64,000 nucleotides of DNA, from NCBI GenBank assembly GCA_965227035.1, contig OZ245724.1:1178001-1242000 (forward strand). Reading direction: 5' to 3'. Numbering within the stretch: position 1 is the stretch's first letter; every line of letters begins with the position of its first letter. The notes below the pieces were generated by a model. It was not told where the DNA came from. It ran no database searches and saw only the letters and a list, made by a program, of their open reading frames with translations. The position numbers were made by a program, and so were the translations under genes. Below are positions 24,699 through 33,949 of the stretch, in pieces. This stretch comes from CBDDFQ01 sp965227035. GTDB taxonomy: Bacteria > Pseudomonadota > Gammaproteobacteria > Burkholderiales > Burkholderiaceae_C.

Positions 24699-25685
24699 CT
24701 AGGGTGCGAGACCTGCTGCTTTCACCACGCTCGTGTATTTCTCGGATTCCGATTTCACATACGAACCGAACGCTGCTGCGTTACGCGGATCGGGTTCGGC
24801 GCCGAGTTCGCGTAGCTTCGTCACCATCTCCGGCGTGTGCAGAACTTCCGCCAGATCGTCGGAGAGTTTCTTGAGGATAGGCGCGGGTACTTTCGACGGC
24901 GCGAACAGCGCAAACCATGCGCTCACCTCGAAGCTCGGATAGCCCGATTCGGCAACCGTCGGCACGTTGGGCAACAAGGGGCTGCGTTGCATGCCCGTGG
25001 TTGCTAGCGCTCTGAGTTTGTTGATCTTGATGTTGGGAATCGAAGTGGTTTGCAGATCGAACATCAGAGGCACATGCCCTGCAAGAACATCGGCGAGGGC
25101 CGGTGCACTTCCTCGATAAGGCACATGCAGCAGTTGCACTTGCGCAGTAGTGGCCAGCATTTCGCCCGCAAGGTGATTCGAGGTTCCCGGGCCGGCCGAT
25201 GCGTAGCTCACGACACCTGGCTGCTTCTTCGCCGCAGCAATAACGTCGCTCAGCGTCTGATACGGCGAAGAGGGCGAAGCAACGAGCACGAACGGGATCG
25301 ATCCAAGCGGCGCGATCACCGCGAAGTCTTTCACCGGGTCGTAGCCGACCTTGGTCATTGCCGGATTGATCGCATGCGAACTCACCGTGCCGATGAGCAG
25401 TGTGTAGCCATCTGCCGGGGCTTCGGCCACAAAGCGTGTGCCGATAGCAGTACCCGCGCCGCCCTTGTTTTCGATGACCACGGCCTGGCCGATTTTTTCG
25501 CCCAGCTTCTGCCCGACGGTGCGCGCCAGGATGTCTGCGGAACCACCGGGCGGGAAGGGCACGACAAGTGTGATTGGCTTCGTCGGAAATGCTTGCGCAA
25601 AAGCAATCGAAGGCAAGGCGGCCATCGCGCCGAGCGCAATGAGGTTAGCGACAACATAAGCGAAGGGTTTCGGCAGTCGGATCAT
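24699..25685 (-). CDS. Bug/TctC-family periplasmic substrate-binding protein
   Basis: 328 residues. A signal peptide (hydrophobic core ALGAMAALPSIAFAQA) is followed by FPTKPITLVVPFPPGGSADILAR, the family N-terminal strand. The ligand-loop segments typical of the family are present (GTVSSHAIN, SAGPGTSNHLAGE). It probably binds an organic acid for the CoA-transferase/crotonase pathway encoded downstream, but a terminator separates them. The LysR gene is 98 bp upstream on the same strand. Confidence 0.93.
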   Translation of the reverse strand: MIRLPKPFAYVVANLIALGAMAALPSIAFAQAFPTKPITLVVPFPPGGSADILARTVGQKLGEKIGQAVVIENKGGAGTAIGTRFVAEAPADGYTLLIGTVSSHAINPAMTKVGYDPVKDFAVIAPLGSIPFVLVASPSSPYQTLSDVIAAAKKQPGVVSYASAGPGTSNHLAGEMLATTAQVQLLHVPYRGSAPALADVLAGHVPLMFDLQTTSIPNIKINKLRALATTGMQRSPLLPNVPTVAESGYPSFEVSAWFALFAPSKVPAPILKKLSDDLAEVLHTPEMVTKLRELGAEPDPRNAAAFGSYVKSESEKYTSVVKAAGLAP

Positions 25686-25783
25686 TGAGTTTTCTCCAGG
25701 TTCAAATCAATATCCGCGACGACGCCGCAAGTTGTCAATTACGTACAAACCGTACACGTGATACGTCGTTCGAATCACGTCAT

Positions 25784-26710
25784 TCAAACGGCGGCGATCG
25801 ACTTCTTGATGGCACCCGTTTTCGCTGTGCGCACCGCGATAGACAGGAACGCCTGTATCACCGGGTTATCGTTGTTTATGGAATAAGCAAACACCAATTC
25901 ATATGAAGGCGGAGTGCGTGAATCAGACACATCGAGGAATGTGACGTCGTTCATCTGCAATCGGCGCATCGATGCCGGAACCAGCGCGATACCCAGCCCG
26001 CCTGCGACCAGCGTGAGGATCGCCTGCATTTGCGAAGCCTCCTGCACAACCTTCGGCAGAAAGCCCGCAGCCTTGCACGCGCCAAGAAGTGCTGCGACGA
26101 AACCTGCTCCTTCCGATCCGGGAAATGAGACGAACGACTCTGCTGCGAGCTCTTTGATCTTCACGCTCTTGCGAGCGGCAAGTGGATGCGTAGATGGCAC
26201 TGCAATCACGAAATGCTGTGACTGCAGATCGACGAGCTCCAGACCGCGAGCATCGAAAATCGGACCGACGACGAGTGCGAGATCGCTGTGGCCGTTTCGC
26301 AAGTCGTCGAGCTGACGCGAGGTCGTTTCAGCCGTGAGATTGAGCTGCACCGTTGGGTAGTCGTGCTGGAATTTTTTGAAGATCGCGGGCAGCACATCGA
26401 GAGCTGCGCTCGGTACGAAAGAGAGTCGCAGCGATCCTTCCTGCCCTTCGCCGGTTCGCCGGGCGCGATCCATGGCCTGCTGCGAGAGCTGAAGCAGGCG
26501 AACCGAATCCTTGTAGAAAATCTGGCCTGCCGAGGTGAGCCGAACATGGTGTTTGCTTCGATCCAGAAGCGGCGTTCCGACGATCGCCTCCAGGTTTTGC
26601 ATGGCCACCGAAAGAGGCGGTTGCGACATATGCAGTCGCTCGGCCGCACGCCTGAAGTTGAGTTCTTCTGCGACGACTACGAACTGTCTGACCAATCGAA
26701 GCTCGAGCAT
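25784..26710 (-). CDS. LysR-family transcriptional regulator
   Basis: 308 residues. The N-terminal winged helix-turn-helix is standard (FVVVAEELNFRRAAERLHMSQPPLSVAMQNLE, at about 10-41). The C-terminal two-lobe effector domain runs from about 90 to 300. It lies between the Bug gene and the divergent diiron-protein gene, and could regulate either; LysR proteins most often act on the divergent promoter, here the 192-bp gap 26711-26902. Confidence 0.92.
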   Translation of the reverse strand: MLELRLVRQFVVVAEELNFRRAAERLHMSQPPLSVAMQNLEAIVGTPLLDRSKHHVRLTSAGQIFYKDSVRLLQLSQQAMDRARRTGEGQEGSLRLSFVPSAALDVLPAIFKKFQHDYPTVQLNLTAETTSRQLDDLRNGHSDLALVVGPIFDARGLELVDLQSQHFVIAVPSTHPLAARKSVKIKELAAESFVSFPGSEGAGFVAALLGACKAAGFLPKVVQEASQMQAILTLVAGGLGIALVPASMRRLQMNDVTFLDVSDSRTPPSYELVFAYSINNDNPVIQAFLSIAVRTAKTGAIKKSIAAV

Positions 26711-26902
26711 TTGTTGGGTATCCGGACGTTTTGGAAATTGTGGGAAATTTGAGATACGTTAAATGAATAACCAGCGCATATAAAGAGTATTGGAGATATC
26801 AGGTCGGATTCCGTAGCATCGATACCAACATGAAGAAGTAGCGCGTCGTGCCTTGCATTTATCGCTACGTCTGCCCACTCCAAAGACACCCAGGACTCCC
26901 CG
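26711..26902. promoter_or_regulatory. Divergent promoter region, lysR / diiron gene
   Basis: A 192-bp AT-rich gap between divergent starts. It contains several T-N11-A arrangements suitable for LysR binding but no outstanding long inverted repeat. CAGGA lies just before the + strand ATG. Individual promoter boxes cannot be assigned with confidence. Confidence 0.4.
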
Positions 26903-27814
26903 ATGCAACCCTCACTCCTCGAAGAAATCCCCCAGGTTCCCAACCCTTATCCGGTCGTCTCGAACATCGAGTATCCGGAAGTCTGGCGTCTTTGCACTCA
27001 GGCGCGCGAACTGGCCTGGAACCCCGTTACAGACATCGATTACTCCGATCTGAAAGACGCGGACTTGCCCAAGGAAGTTCGTCAGGCCGGTGCGGAATGG
27101 TGGAGTCTGCGTGCCTGGATGGAGCATGGTGCGACGCCCTACGGAGCAGAGCGTCTGCGCGATGCCATCTTTCTGCATCAGCCATTCGAGATCAAACAGC
27201 ACATCACCAACTTCATTTCGGAAGAGCTCAGGCATCACGAGGTGAGCTTCCGGATTGCAGATGGTTTGTATGCGTACGAGCCGACTCCGCGCGCCGACTA
27301 TTTCAAGGACATCATTCCGCGATTCCACGACGAGAAGGACGAAAAGGCGATGAGCTTTTTTGCGGGTCTGTCGGTGAACACGCTGTTCGAACAACTCTCG
27401 GGCGAGCTGCTCCAGGCGCGTTACGAAAACGCAAAATTCAAGTCGATCAAGGAAGCATGCCGTCTCGTGTTGCGTGACGAAGCTCGCCACATCCAGTTCG
27501 GCCGAATCATCATGCGTTACTTCTTCGACGGCCTTAGCTCCGACGAGAAAATGACGATCGGCAACAAGGTTGCGAAGAAGCTGCGCGGCAGTCTGCTCAA
27601 CGGCGTCTATGCGGTCGTCAACCTGCCGTCGGACGAGCGTGCTCGTTCCAGCCGCAATCGAGCGCTGGCCGCGGAATATGGCTTGGGCGCGACTCACCCC
27701 GACGACGAAATCGCGATCATTCGCGATGGCTTGAACAAGATTCGGGAAGACGTCGGTGTGTACGGCGTGGAAGTGCCGCGCATCGAAGAAATCGATGGCG
27801 TCACGACGCATTGA
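26903..27814 (+). CDS. Ferritin-like diiron protein, possible N-oxygenase/hydroxylase
   Basis: 303 residues, mostly helical. Two iron-ligand motifs of the ferritin-like superfamily are visible: EELRHHE (about residues 107-113) and DEARHIQFGR (about 193-202). Further Glu residues at FEQLSGELL could complete a carboxylate-bridged diiron site, as in AurF-type N-oxygenases, ribonucleotide reductase R2-like oxidases and related hydroxylases. No ferredoxin domain is fused. The RidA gene follows after 13 bp, which suggests chemistry on an amine or imine, but this is inference. Exact family not recognised. Confidence 0.75.
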   Translation: MQPSLLEEIPQVPNPYPVVSNIEYPEVWRLCTQARELAWNPVTDIDYSDLKDADLPKEVRQAGAEWWSLRAWMEHGATPYGAERLRDAIFLHQPFEIKQHITNFISEELRHHEVSFRIADGLYAYEPTPRADYFKDIIPRFHDEKDEKAMSFFAGLSVNTLFEQLSGELLQARYENAKFKSIKEACRLVLRDEARHIQFGRIIMRYFFDGLSSDEKMTIGNKVAKKLRGSLLNGVYAVVNLPSDERARSSRNRALAAEYGLGATHPDDEIAIIRDGLNKIREDVGVYGVEVPRIEEIDGVTTH

Positions 27815-27827
27815 TGGCGACGGACCT

Positions 27828-28217
27828 ATGAACAAGATCATTGCGCCGGCCGAAGTTGCTAAACCAGCTGGACCGTATAGCCACGGCATTGCAAGCAGTG
27901 GCCCGGGTACTTGGCTTCACGTGGCGGGTCAGATAGGCGTCGACAAGGACGGCAAGACTGCAGAAGGATTTGAAGCACAGGCTCAACAGGCGTGGACTAA
28001 CCTGGTCGCAGTCCTGCAAGAGTCGGGCATGGATGTCTCGGATCTGGTGAAGGTCACCACCTATCTGGTCGATCCCGCGCACATGCCTTTGCTCGGTCCG
28101 ATCCGTGGTGGATTTCTCGGCGTTGCCCGGCCCGCATCGACCCTGATCGTCGCGAAAGCGCTTGCAAGCCCTGCCTGGCTTTTCGAGGTCGAGGCGATTG
28201 CATTTCGCCCCGACTGA
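27828..28217 (+). CDS. RidA-family (YjgF/YER057c/UK114) protein
   Basis: 129 residues with the RidA fold: start P-A-GPYSHGI, LHVAGQIG, and the C-terminal RPASTLIVAKALASPAWLFEVEAIA. RidA proteins hydrolyse reactive enamine/imine intermediates; family members also include aminomuconate deaminases in aromatic-amine catabolism. The canonical substrate-binding Arg has a plausible counterpart in the RPASTL segment. It is 13 bp after the diiron gene, so co-transcribed. Confidence 0.9.
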   Translation: MNKIIAPAEVAKPAGPYSHGIASSGPGTWLHVAGQIGVDKDGKTAEGFEAQAQQAWTNLVAVLQESGMDVSDLVKVTTYLVDPAHMPLLGPIRGGFLGVARPASTLIVAKALASPAWLFEVEAIAFRPD

Positions 28218-28241
28218 TACCTGGAGCCGGGCGTTGGCCCT

Positions 28242-29717
28242 TTAGCTCAAGTCCATGATCACGCTCTTGTGCTGCAGGTAAGCATCGAGAGCCTCGACTC
28301 CCAATTCGCGTCCGTAGCCGCTGGCCTTGTAGCCGCCGAACGGCGTCTCGATGCCGATGACTGCGGGGGTGTTCACAGACACGCTGCCTGCCTGAACCGC
28401 AGCCGATAGTTTGTGAGCTCGCGACAGCGATCCGGTCCACACGGTTGAGGCCAGTCCATAGGGAGAATCGTTGGCCACACGAACCGCATCTTCGAGTGTC
28501 TTCACACGAATGATGGTGAGCACCGGGCCGAAGATTTCTTCTCGCGCGATGGCCATATCGTTGCTCGCATGATCGAACACCGTGGCTTCGACGAACGGCC
28601 CGGACAGACTGGATGGCGCATTGCCGCCGCACACCAGTTTGGCTCCTTCGCGAACACCCGATTCGCAAAATTCCAGAATCGATTTCTGCGCCGACTTGTT
28701 GATCACCGGACCCAGCGATGTGCTGCGCTTCATAGGATCGCCAACCTGAAGCAGACGCGCACGGGCTGCAATTCTTTCGACCAGCGCATCCGCCACCGAC
28801 TCCATCACGATACAACGTGTGCGCGCCGCACACTTCTGACCTGCATGGCTGAAAACGCCTGCAGCAGTTCCGATGGCAGCCTTGTCGATATCTGCATCGT
28901 CGCAAACGATCGCGGGGGATTTGCCTCCGAGTTCAAGGGTCACTCTCTTGACGCTGATCGCTGCGGCTTGCGCCACCTGCACGCCGACTTCGGTGGATCC
29001 GGTAAACGAAATTTTGTCGATTCCAGAGTGCTTGGCGATCGCCATTCCAAGCTGTCGACCGGGCCCGGGCAGCACGTTGAATACGCCAGGCGGAAGACCC
29101 GCCGCAGATGCGATCGTTGCGAACGCGAGCGTAGACAAAGGCGTCTCGCTCGCCGGCTTCACGACGACGGTATTGCCAGCAGCCAGTGCGGGTGCGAGCT
29201 TCCATAACATGAGCAGCAGCGGGAAATTCCACGGAAGAATCAGGCCGCAAACGCCCAGCGGTTCGCGGCGCACGTAGCGATGCACGTTGTCTGCGCTCGC
29301 GACCAGTCGGCCGTCGAGCCTCTCCGCGCAACCCGCGAACCAGCGCAGTGTGGCAACGCCCGACCGTATGTCGATCTCGGCGTCTCCCACAGTCTTGCCC
29401 GCATGATGCGATTCGAGCGCAGCAAACGCAGTGAACTGTTTGTCGAGCTCATCGGCCATTGCGTTGAGGATCTTTGCTCGCGCCGCAGGAGCGGTACCGG
29501 CCCATTTCGGAAGAGCTGCACGAGCGGCATTCACGGCAGCGTCCAGATCCGATTCGCTGGCGTAACCCGCTTCGGAAATAAGCGCGCCGTCGGCCTTGCC
29601 GAAAACCTGGTGGCGCTGTTGAGTCGCGCGGAAATCACCGTCGATGAATACGTGGCCTGCAGGCACTGCATTCATCAATGATGAGTAGTCGGCAGTAGAA
29701 AAACCTTCGTTGCTCAT
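28242..29717 (-). CDS. NAD(P)-dependent aldehyde dehydrogenase
   Basis: 491 residues, normal length. Catalytic features: general-base Glu in LELGGKSPAIV, catalytic Cys in HAGQKCAARTR, Asn in LPWNFP, and NAD-binding GSTEVG. It oxidises an aldehyde to the acid. It is the last gene of a six-gene operon, 12 bp after the GMC oxidoreductase, so the aldehyde is probably the GMC product. Confidence 0.95.
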   Translation of the reverse strand: MSNEGFSTADYSSLMNAVPAGHVFIDGDFRATQQRHQVFGKADGALISEAGYASESDLDAAVNAARAALPKWAGTAPAARAKILNAMADELDKQFTAFAALESHHAGKTVGDAEIDIRSGVATLRWFAGCAERLDGRLVASADNVHRYVRREPLGVCGLILPWNFPLLLMLWKLAPALAAGNTVVVKPASETPLSTLAFATIASAAGLPPGVFNVLPGPGRQLGMAIAKHSGIDKISFTGSTEVGVQVAQAAAISVKRVTLELGGKSPAIVCDDADIDKAAIGTAAGVFSHAGQKCAARTRCIVMESVADALVERIAARARLLQVGDPMKRSTSLGPVINKSAQKSILEFCESGVREGAKLVCGGNAPSSLSGPFVEATVFDHASNDMAIAREEIFGPVLTIIRVKTLEDAVRVANDSPYGLASTVWTGSLSRAHKLSAAVQAGSVSVNTPAVIGIETPFGGYKASGYGRELGVEALDAYLQHKSVIMDLS

Positions 29718-29729
29718 GATCGTATGTCT

Positions 29730-31358
29730 CTAGAAAAACTTGGATGCCCGCTCGCCGATCATCATCGACGCGGCAGCAGTGTTGCCACTCACGATGTTCG
29801 GCATGATCGATGCGTCTGCCACGCGAAGGCCGCGCAGTCCGTGAACACGCAAGCGGTCATCGACGACTGCAAATGCATCGCTGGATGGCCCCATCTTGCA
29901 GGTGCCGACGGGGTGGTAAGTGGTGGTCGCGGTCGCGCGCACGAATTTCTCGAGTTCTGCATCGTCGATCGCATCGCGTCCGGGCGCGAGTTCGTCGCCT
30001 GCAAGCTCCCCGAGCGGTCCGGTCGCGAAAATTCGGCGCGCTTCCCTGATGCCGTGCATCAGCAATTCGACGTCGCGGCGATTCTCGAGGAACCGCGGAC
30101 GCAGGATCGGCTTGGCGGTGGGATCGGATGAAGCGAGAGTCAATTTGCCGCGCGTCGATGGACGCTGCACAGCGGCGTGGCAAACAAAGCCATGTTTGCG
30201 CGGCAAGGTGCGCGCGTTCTCTTTCATGCCCACGACGAAGGTCAGCTGGATGTCGGGTCTGTCGACGTTGGGCGAACTGCGAATGAATCCGCCCGACTCG
30301 ACCGCGTTCGATGCCAACATGCCGCGCTGTGCGAACAAATACTTGAAAGGTGCAAACGCCGCTCGCGACGCGCTTTGCCAGTTCAAGGCGTAGGACAGCG
30401 CAGCCGGATCGCTTCGCACAAGAGAGACCGAAGGATGATCCTGCAGGTTCTCGCCGACGCCGCGCAGATCATGTTTCACATCGATTCCATGCGACTGGAG
30501 ATCCGATGCAGCGCCTATGCCGGAGAGCATGAGCAATTGAGGTGAGTTGATCGAGCCAGCCGACACGATCACTTCCGCACCTGCGGACAGCGTGTGGCGG
30601 TTGGTGCCTTGTGTCACCTCGATGCCGACTGCTCGATCGCCTTCGAGGCGAATCTTCTCGACCAGAACATTGGTGAACACGTGCAGATTCGATCTATGCA
30701 GAACCGGATGCAAAAACGCGCGCGAACTCGACATGCGCGTGCCGTAGTGCTGGTTGACGTGGAACAATCCGAAGCCATCTTGCTGAGCACCGTTGAAGTC
30801 GTCGTTCGCGCTGTATCCAGCCGCGACAGCGGATTCGACGAACGACAAGGCTACAGGATTCGGCTCCTTCAATCGCTGTACCGAGAGTTCGCCGGTAACG
30901 CCGTGAAACGGGTTCGATCCGCCGATGAAGTTTTCCTGGGCCTTGTATGCCGTGAGGACTTCTTCGTAAGTCCAGCCGGTGTTGCCCAGTTTGGTCCAGT
31001 CGTCGTAATCGAGCTTGTGCCCACGAACGTACAAGGTGCCGTTGACCGAGGTGCTGCCGCCCAGCAAGCGACCGCGAGGACATGGGATGGTTCGGCCATT
31101 CACGCCATCGCCGCCGGTGAAGTTGTACTGCCAGTTGTATCGCTGATCGGGGAGAAGAAAAATGTTGCCGACGGGAAGAACCGTCTTGAGGTTGACCGGA
31201 AATGATCTGTCGGATGCACCTGCCTCGACAAGCGCCACGCGAACCGATGGATCGGCGGACAGGCGATTCGCCAGCACACACCCGGCTGCCCCAGCGCCGA
31301 CGACGATGTAGTCGAAGCCTGTAAGGCCACTGTCGGATATCGATGAATGAACCGGCAT
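29730..31358 (-). CDS. GMC-family FAD alcohol oxidoreductase
   Basis: 542 residues. The FAD site is VVGAGAAGCVLANRLS near the N-terminus. The GMC signature is PRGRLLGGSTSVNGTLYVRG (about 105-124). The C-terminal active site shows YHPVGTCKMG with catalytic His and SGNTAAASMMIGE with the paired Asn. It resembles choline/alcohol dehydrogenases rather than glucose oxidase in length and sequence character. With the aldehyde dehydrogenase downstream and the ABC importer upstream it should convert an imported primary alcohol to an acid. Confidence 0.94.
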   Translation of the reverse strand: MPVHSSISDSGLTGFDYIVVGAGAAGCVLANRLSADPSVRVALVEAGASDRSFPVNLKTVLPVGNIFLLPDQRYNWQYNFTGGDGVNGRTIPCPRGRLLGGSTSVNGTLYVRGHKLDYDDWTKLGNTGWTYEEVLTAYKAQENFIGGSNPFHGVTGELSVQRLKEPNPVALSFVESAVAAGYSANDDFNGAQQDGFGLFHVNQHYGTRMSSSRAFLHPVLHRSNLHVFTNVLVEKIRLEGDRAVGIEVTQGTNRHTLSAGAEVIVSAGSINSPQLLMLSGIGAASDLQSHGIDVKHDLRGVGENLQDHPSVSLVRSDPAALSYALNWQSASRAAFAPFKYLFAQRGMLASNAVESGGFIRSSPNVDRPDIQLTFVVGMKENARTLPRKHGFVCHAAVQRPSTRGKLTLASSDPTAKPILRPRFLENRRDVELLMHGIREARRIFATGPLGELAGDELAPGRDAIDDAELEKFVRATATTTYHPVGTCKMGPSSDAFAVVDDRLRVHGLRGLRVADASIMPNIVSGNTAAASMMIGERASKFF

Positions 31359-31394
31359 GTTTTTCCTGTTATGGCGTTGCGCGGCTAAAGCCGA

Positions 31395-32114
31395 TCAGCT
31401 ACCTAAAAATGCGCTTGCCAAATCTTCCGATTTAAGTAACTCCGCCGCGTCGGCGCAGCGAATCATCTTGCCGAGCTTGATGACGTAGGCTCGATCCGAA
31501 ACGGCCAATGCCTTGTGCACGTTCTGCTCTGCCAGCAACACGGAAGTGCCTGTCTTCGCGATGTCTTTCACGCGATCCAGCACTTCGGTCATGAGCAGCG
31601 GTGAAAGGCCCAGAGACGGCTCGTCGAGCAGTAGCAGGCGAGGGCGAAGCATGAGCGCGCGTCCGATGGAGAGCATTTGCTGTTGACCACCCGACAACGA
31701 CCAACCGATGGCTTCCGACTTCTCTGCGAGTCCCGGAAAGATTCGATAGATTTCCTTGACTCGCTCTTTACCGCCGTCTTTGTCACGGCTCGCGACCAGT
31801 AAATTTTCTTCGACCGACAAGCCTGCGAACACGCGCCTGCCTTCCGGCGAGTAGCCGATGCCACGTTGAGGCCGAACCAGCACCGGCTTGCCCGAAATGA
31901 TTTCTCCATCGAACTTGATGCGTCCCGTCGCACAGGGAAGCATTCCCATGATGCATTTCATGAGCGTCGATTTGCCCGCGCCATTCGCTCCCACCAGCGC
32001 AACCGCCTCGCCCTGATTCACCGTCAGGCTGAAGCCGTGCAGCGCTTCGATATGCCCGTAGCGCGCGGTGACCTCTTCGACTTCGAGAAGCGGGGAAGAT
32101 GTTTGCGAGCTCAT
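31395..32114 (-). CDS. Liv-type ABC transporter ATPase (LivF-like)
   Basis: 239 residues. Walker A GANGAGKST, signature LSGGQQQMLSIGRAL, Walker B LLLLDEPSLGL. The length and C-terminus match LivF of branched-chain amino-acid-type (HAAT) importers. Its start overlaps the stop of the fused permease-ATPase gene by 4 bp. Substrate cannot be read; the operon partners suggest an alcohol or related compound. Confidence 0.94.
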   Translation of the reverse strand: MSSQTSSPLLEVEEVTARYGHIEALHGFSLTVNQGEAVALVGANGAGKSTLMKCIMGMLPCATGRIKFDGEIISGKPVLVRPQRGIGYSPEGRRVFAGLSVEENLLVASRDKDGGKERVKEIYRIFPGLAEKSEAIGWSLSGGQQQMLSIGRALMLRPRLLLLDEPSLGLSPLLMTEVLDRVKDIAKTGTSVLLAEQNVHKALAVSDRAYVIKLGKMIRCADAAELLKSEDLASAFLGS

Positions 32115-33949
32115 GCGGCCACCAATCCGGATGCCGGCTCCGATGGAGCGCCGAGGTACGCCGATATCACGCGCGGATTCGATCGAACTTCATCCGCAGT
32201 ACCAGATGCGATCACGACACCTCTGTCGAGACACGCCAGATGATCGACCAATGGCAGAAGGAATGGCATGTTGTGTTCGATGACGAGAACCGAGAGTCCA
32301 CGATTTGCGAATGTGCGCAGGCGTTGCGCCAGATCGAGCTGCTCGGATTCATTCAGACCGGCAGCAGGTTCGTCCAGCAATAACAAAGAAGGCTCGAGTG
32401 CCAGCGCACGCGCAATTTCTACCTTGCGTTTGATTCCGTATGCCAGCCCACCCGCCGGTTGCAAGGCAACGCCATCGATGCCAAGAGCGACGAGCAGATC
32501 CATGGCATGACTGCGAGCGCGTTCCCATGCAGCATCCATTCGATTGGTAAAAAAGGCTTTGGTGAGACTTGCGCGCTCGGCGCCGAATCTTGCGACCGCG
32601 ACGTTGTCCACCACACTCATTTCATCGACCAGGTTGATGTTCTGGAACGTACGTGCCACGCCGCTTCGAGCGATGCCATAGCTGGGAGACTGCGTGACGT
32701 CTTTGCCTTCGAGCACGACGTGCCCCGTGTTCGGACGGTAGATACCTGAGACGGTGTTCAGCAGGGTCGTCTTGCCGGAGCCGTTGGGGCCGATCAGGCC
32801 GAAGATTTGTCCTGCATTGACTGTCAGCGACACACCATCGAGAGCCACTAGTCCGCCGAAGCGTTTGCCGATCCCCTTGATTTCGAGAAGCGGTGCGCCA
32901 GGTGCAACACTTGTGCGCGATAACGTGGCAGCCTCTGCCGATGCCGAAGGAACAGGCGGTAACGCCTTGTCTTCAGGTTTCTCGGGGAACATTTTGGCCC
33001 GAAGGCTTTGCACCATGCCGATCAATCCATCGGGCGCGGCAATGATCATCAACAGCAACGTTGCACCATAGGCAATCAGGTAGTACTTCTCGAGTCCGCG
33101 AAACCACTCGGGCAAGTTGATGATGAGAATCGCGCCGAGGATCGCGCCCGCAATGTGGGTGCGACCACCGACGACCGCAATCGTGAGGCAGGCGACCATC
33201 ACCGGAAACTCGAGCGTCTCGATGCTCACCACCCGGATCGAATGCGCGTAGAGCGCGCCAGCGACGCCTGCGAACAGCGCCGACAACAGGAATGTTGCGA
33301 AGCGCAGCGACGCGGTGTCCACGCCGATGGCTTGCGCGGCAATCTGATTTTCGCGAGCGATGTTCAAGGCTGCGCCGTACAGCCCTCTGGTGATTCGTCG
33401 AGACGACCATGCACCCAGTGCCACGAACACCCAGACCGCGATGAGCAATCCATAACCCTTGGGCACGACCGCGCCGAAGAAAGTGAGCCCGGGAATTCCC
33501 GACAGACCGTTGGAGCCTCCGGTCACGTCTTGCCACGCAACGGCAATCAAGAGCATGACCTGTCCGATGCCCAGAGTTGCCAGTGCGAAGTAATGCGATT
33601 CGAGCCGCAATACGGGCGCAGCGATGATCGCCGCCAGAACTACGGGAACGACTGCAGAAAGAATCAACGTGTATTCGGCGCCGAGTCCGTATCGCGTACT
33701 CAGAATGCCGGTGACATACGCGCCGACACCGAAGAAGCAACCTTGCGTCAGCGCCAACGCACCCGCGTGTCCGAAAATGAACTGGTAGCCCAAAGCGAGG
33801 ATGGCGTAGATGCCGACGATGGTGAAAACGCGAAGCTCGTAAGCAGAGCCCATCGTCATCGGCCAGACGATGAGCCCCACGGTGCCCAGCAGCAAAAGCA
33901 GGTTGATGTCGGAGCGCGTCCAGCGCAGGAAGCGGGTGATGGGTGTCAT
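32111..33949 (-). CDS. Fused Liv-type permease-ATPase (LivM-LivG)
   Basis: 612 residues in two halves. Residues about 15-315 are a LivM-type permease with eight or more transmembrane helices. A Pro/Ala-rich linker spans about 322-350. Residues about 352-612 are a LivG-type ATPase (Walker A GPNGSGKT at 387-394, signature region LAYGIKRKVEIARAL, Walker B LLLLDEPAAGL). ATG 33949 overlaps the stop of the livH-like gene and was preferred to longer in-frame extensions, which lie inside that gene. Such fusions are known and keep one permease and one ATPase in fixed stoichiometry. Confidence 0.94.
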   Translation of the reverse strand: MTPITRFLRWTRSDINLLLLLGTVGLIVWPMTMGSAYELRVFTIVGIYAILALGYQFIFGHAGALALTQGCFFGVGAYVTGILSTRYGLGAEYTLILSAVVPVVLAAIIAAPVLRLESHYFALATLGIGQVMLLIAVAWQDVTGGSNGLSGIPGLTFFGAVVPKGYGLLIAVWVFVALGAWSSRRITRGLYGAALNIARENQIAAQAIGVDTASLRFATFLLSALFAGVAGALYAHSIRVVSIETLEFPVMVACLTIAVVGGRTHIAGAILGAILIINLPEWFRGLEKYYLIAYGATLLLMIIAAPDGLIGMVQSLRAKMFPEKPEDKALPPVPSASAEAATLSRTSVAPGAPLLEIKGIGKRFGGLVALDGVSLTVNAGQIFGLIGPNGSGKTTLLNTVSGIYRPNTGHVVLEGKDVTQSPSYGIARSGVARTFQNINLVDEMSVVDNVAVARFGAERASLTKAFFTNRMDAAWERARSHAMDLLVALGIDGVALQPAGGLAYGIKRKVEIARALALEPSLLLLDEPAAGLNESEQLDLAQRLRTFANRGLSVLVIEHNMPFLLPLVDHLACLDRGVVIASGTADEVRSNPRVISAYLGAPSEPASGLVAA

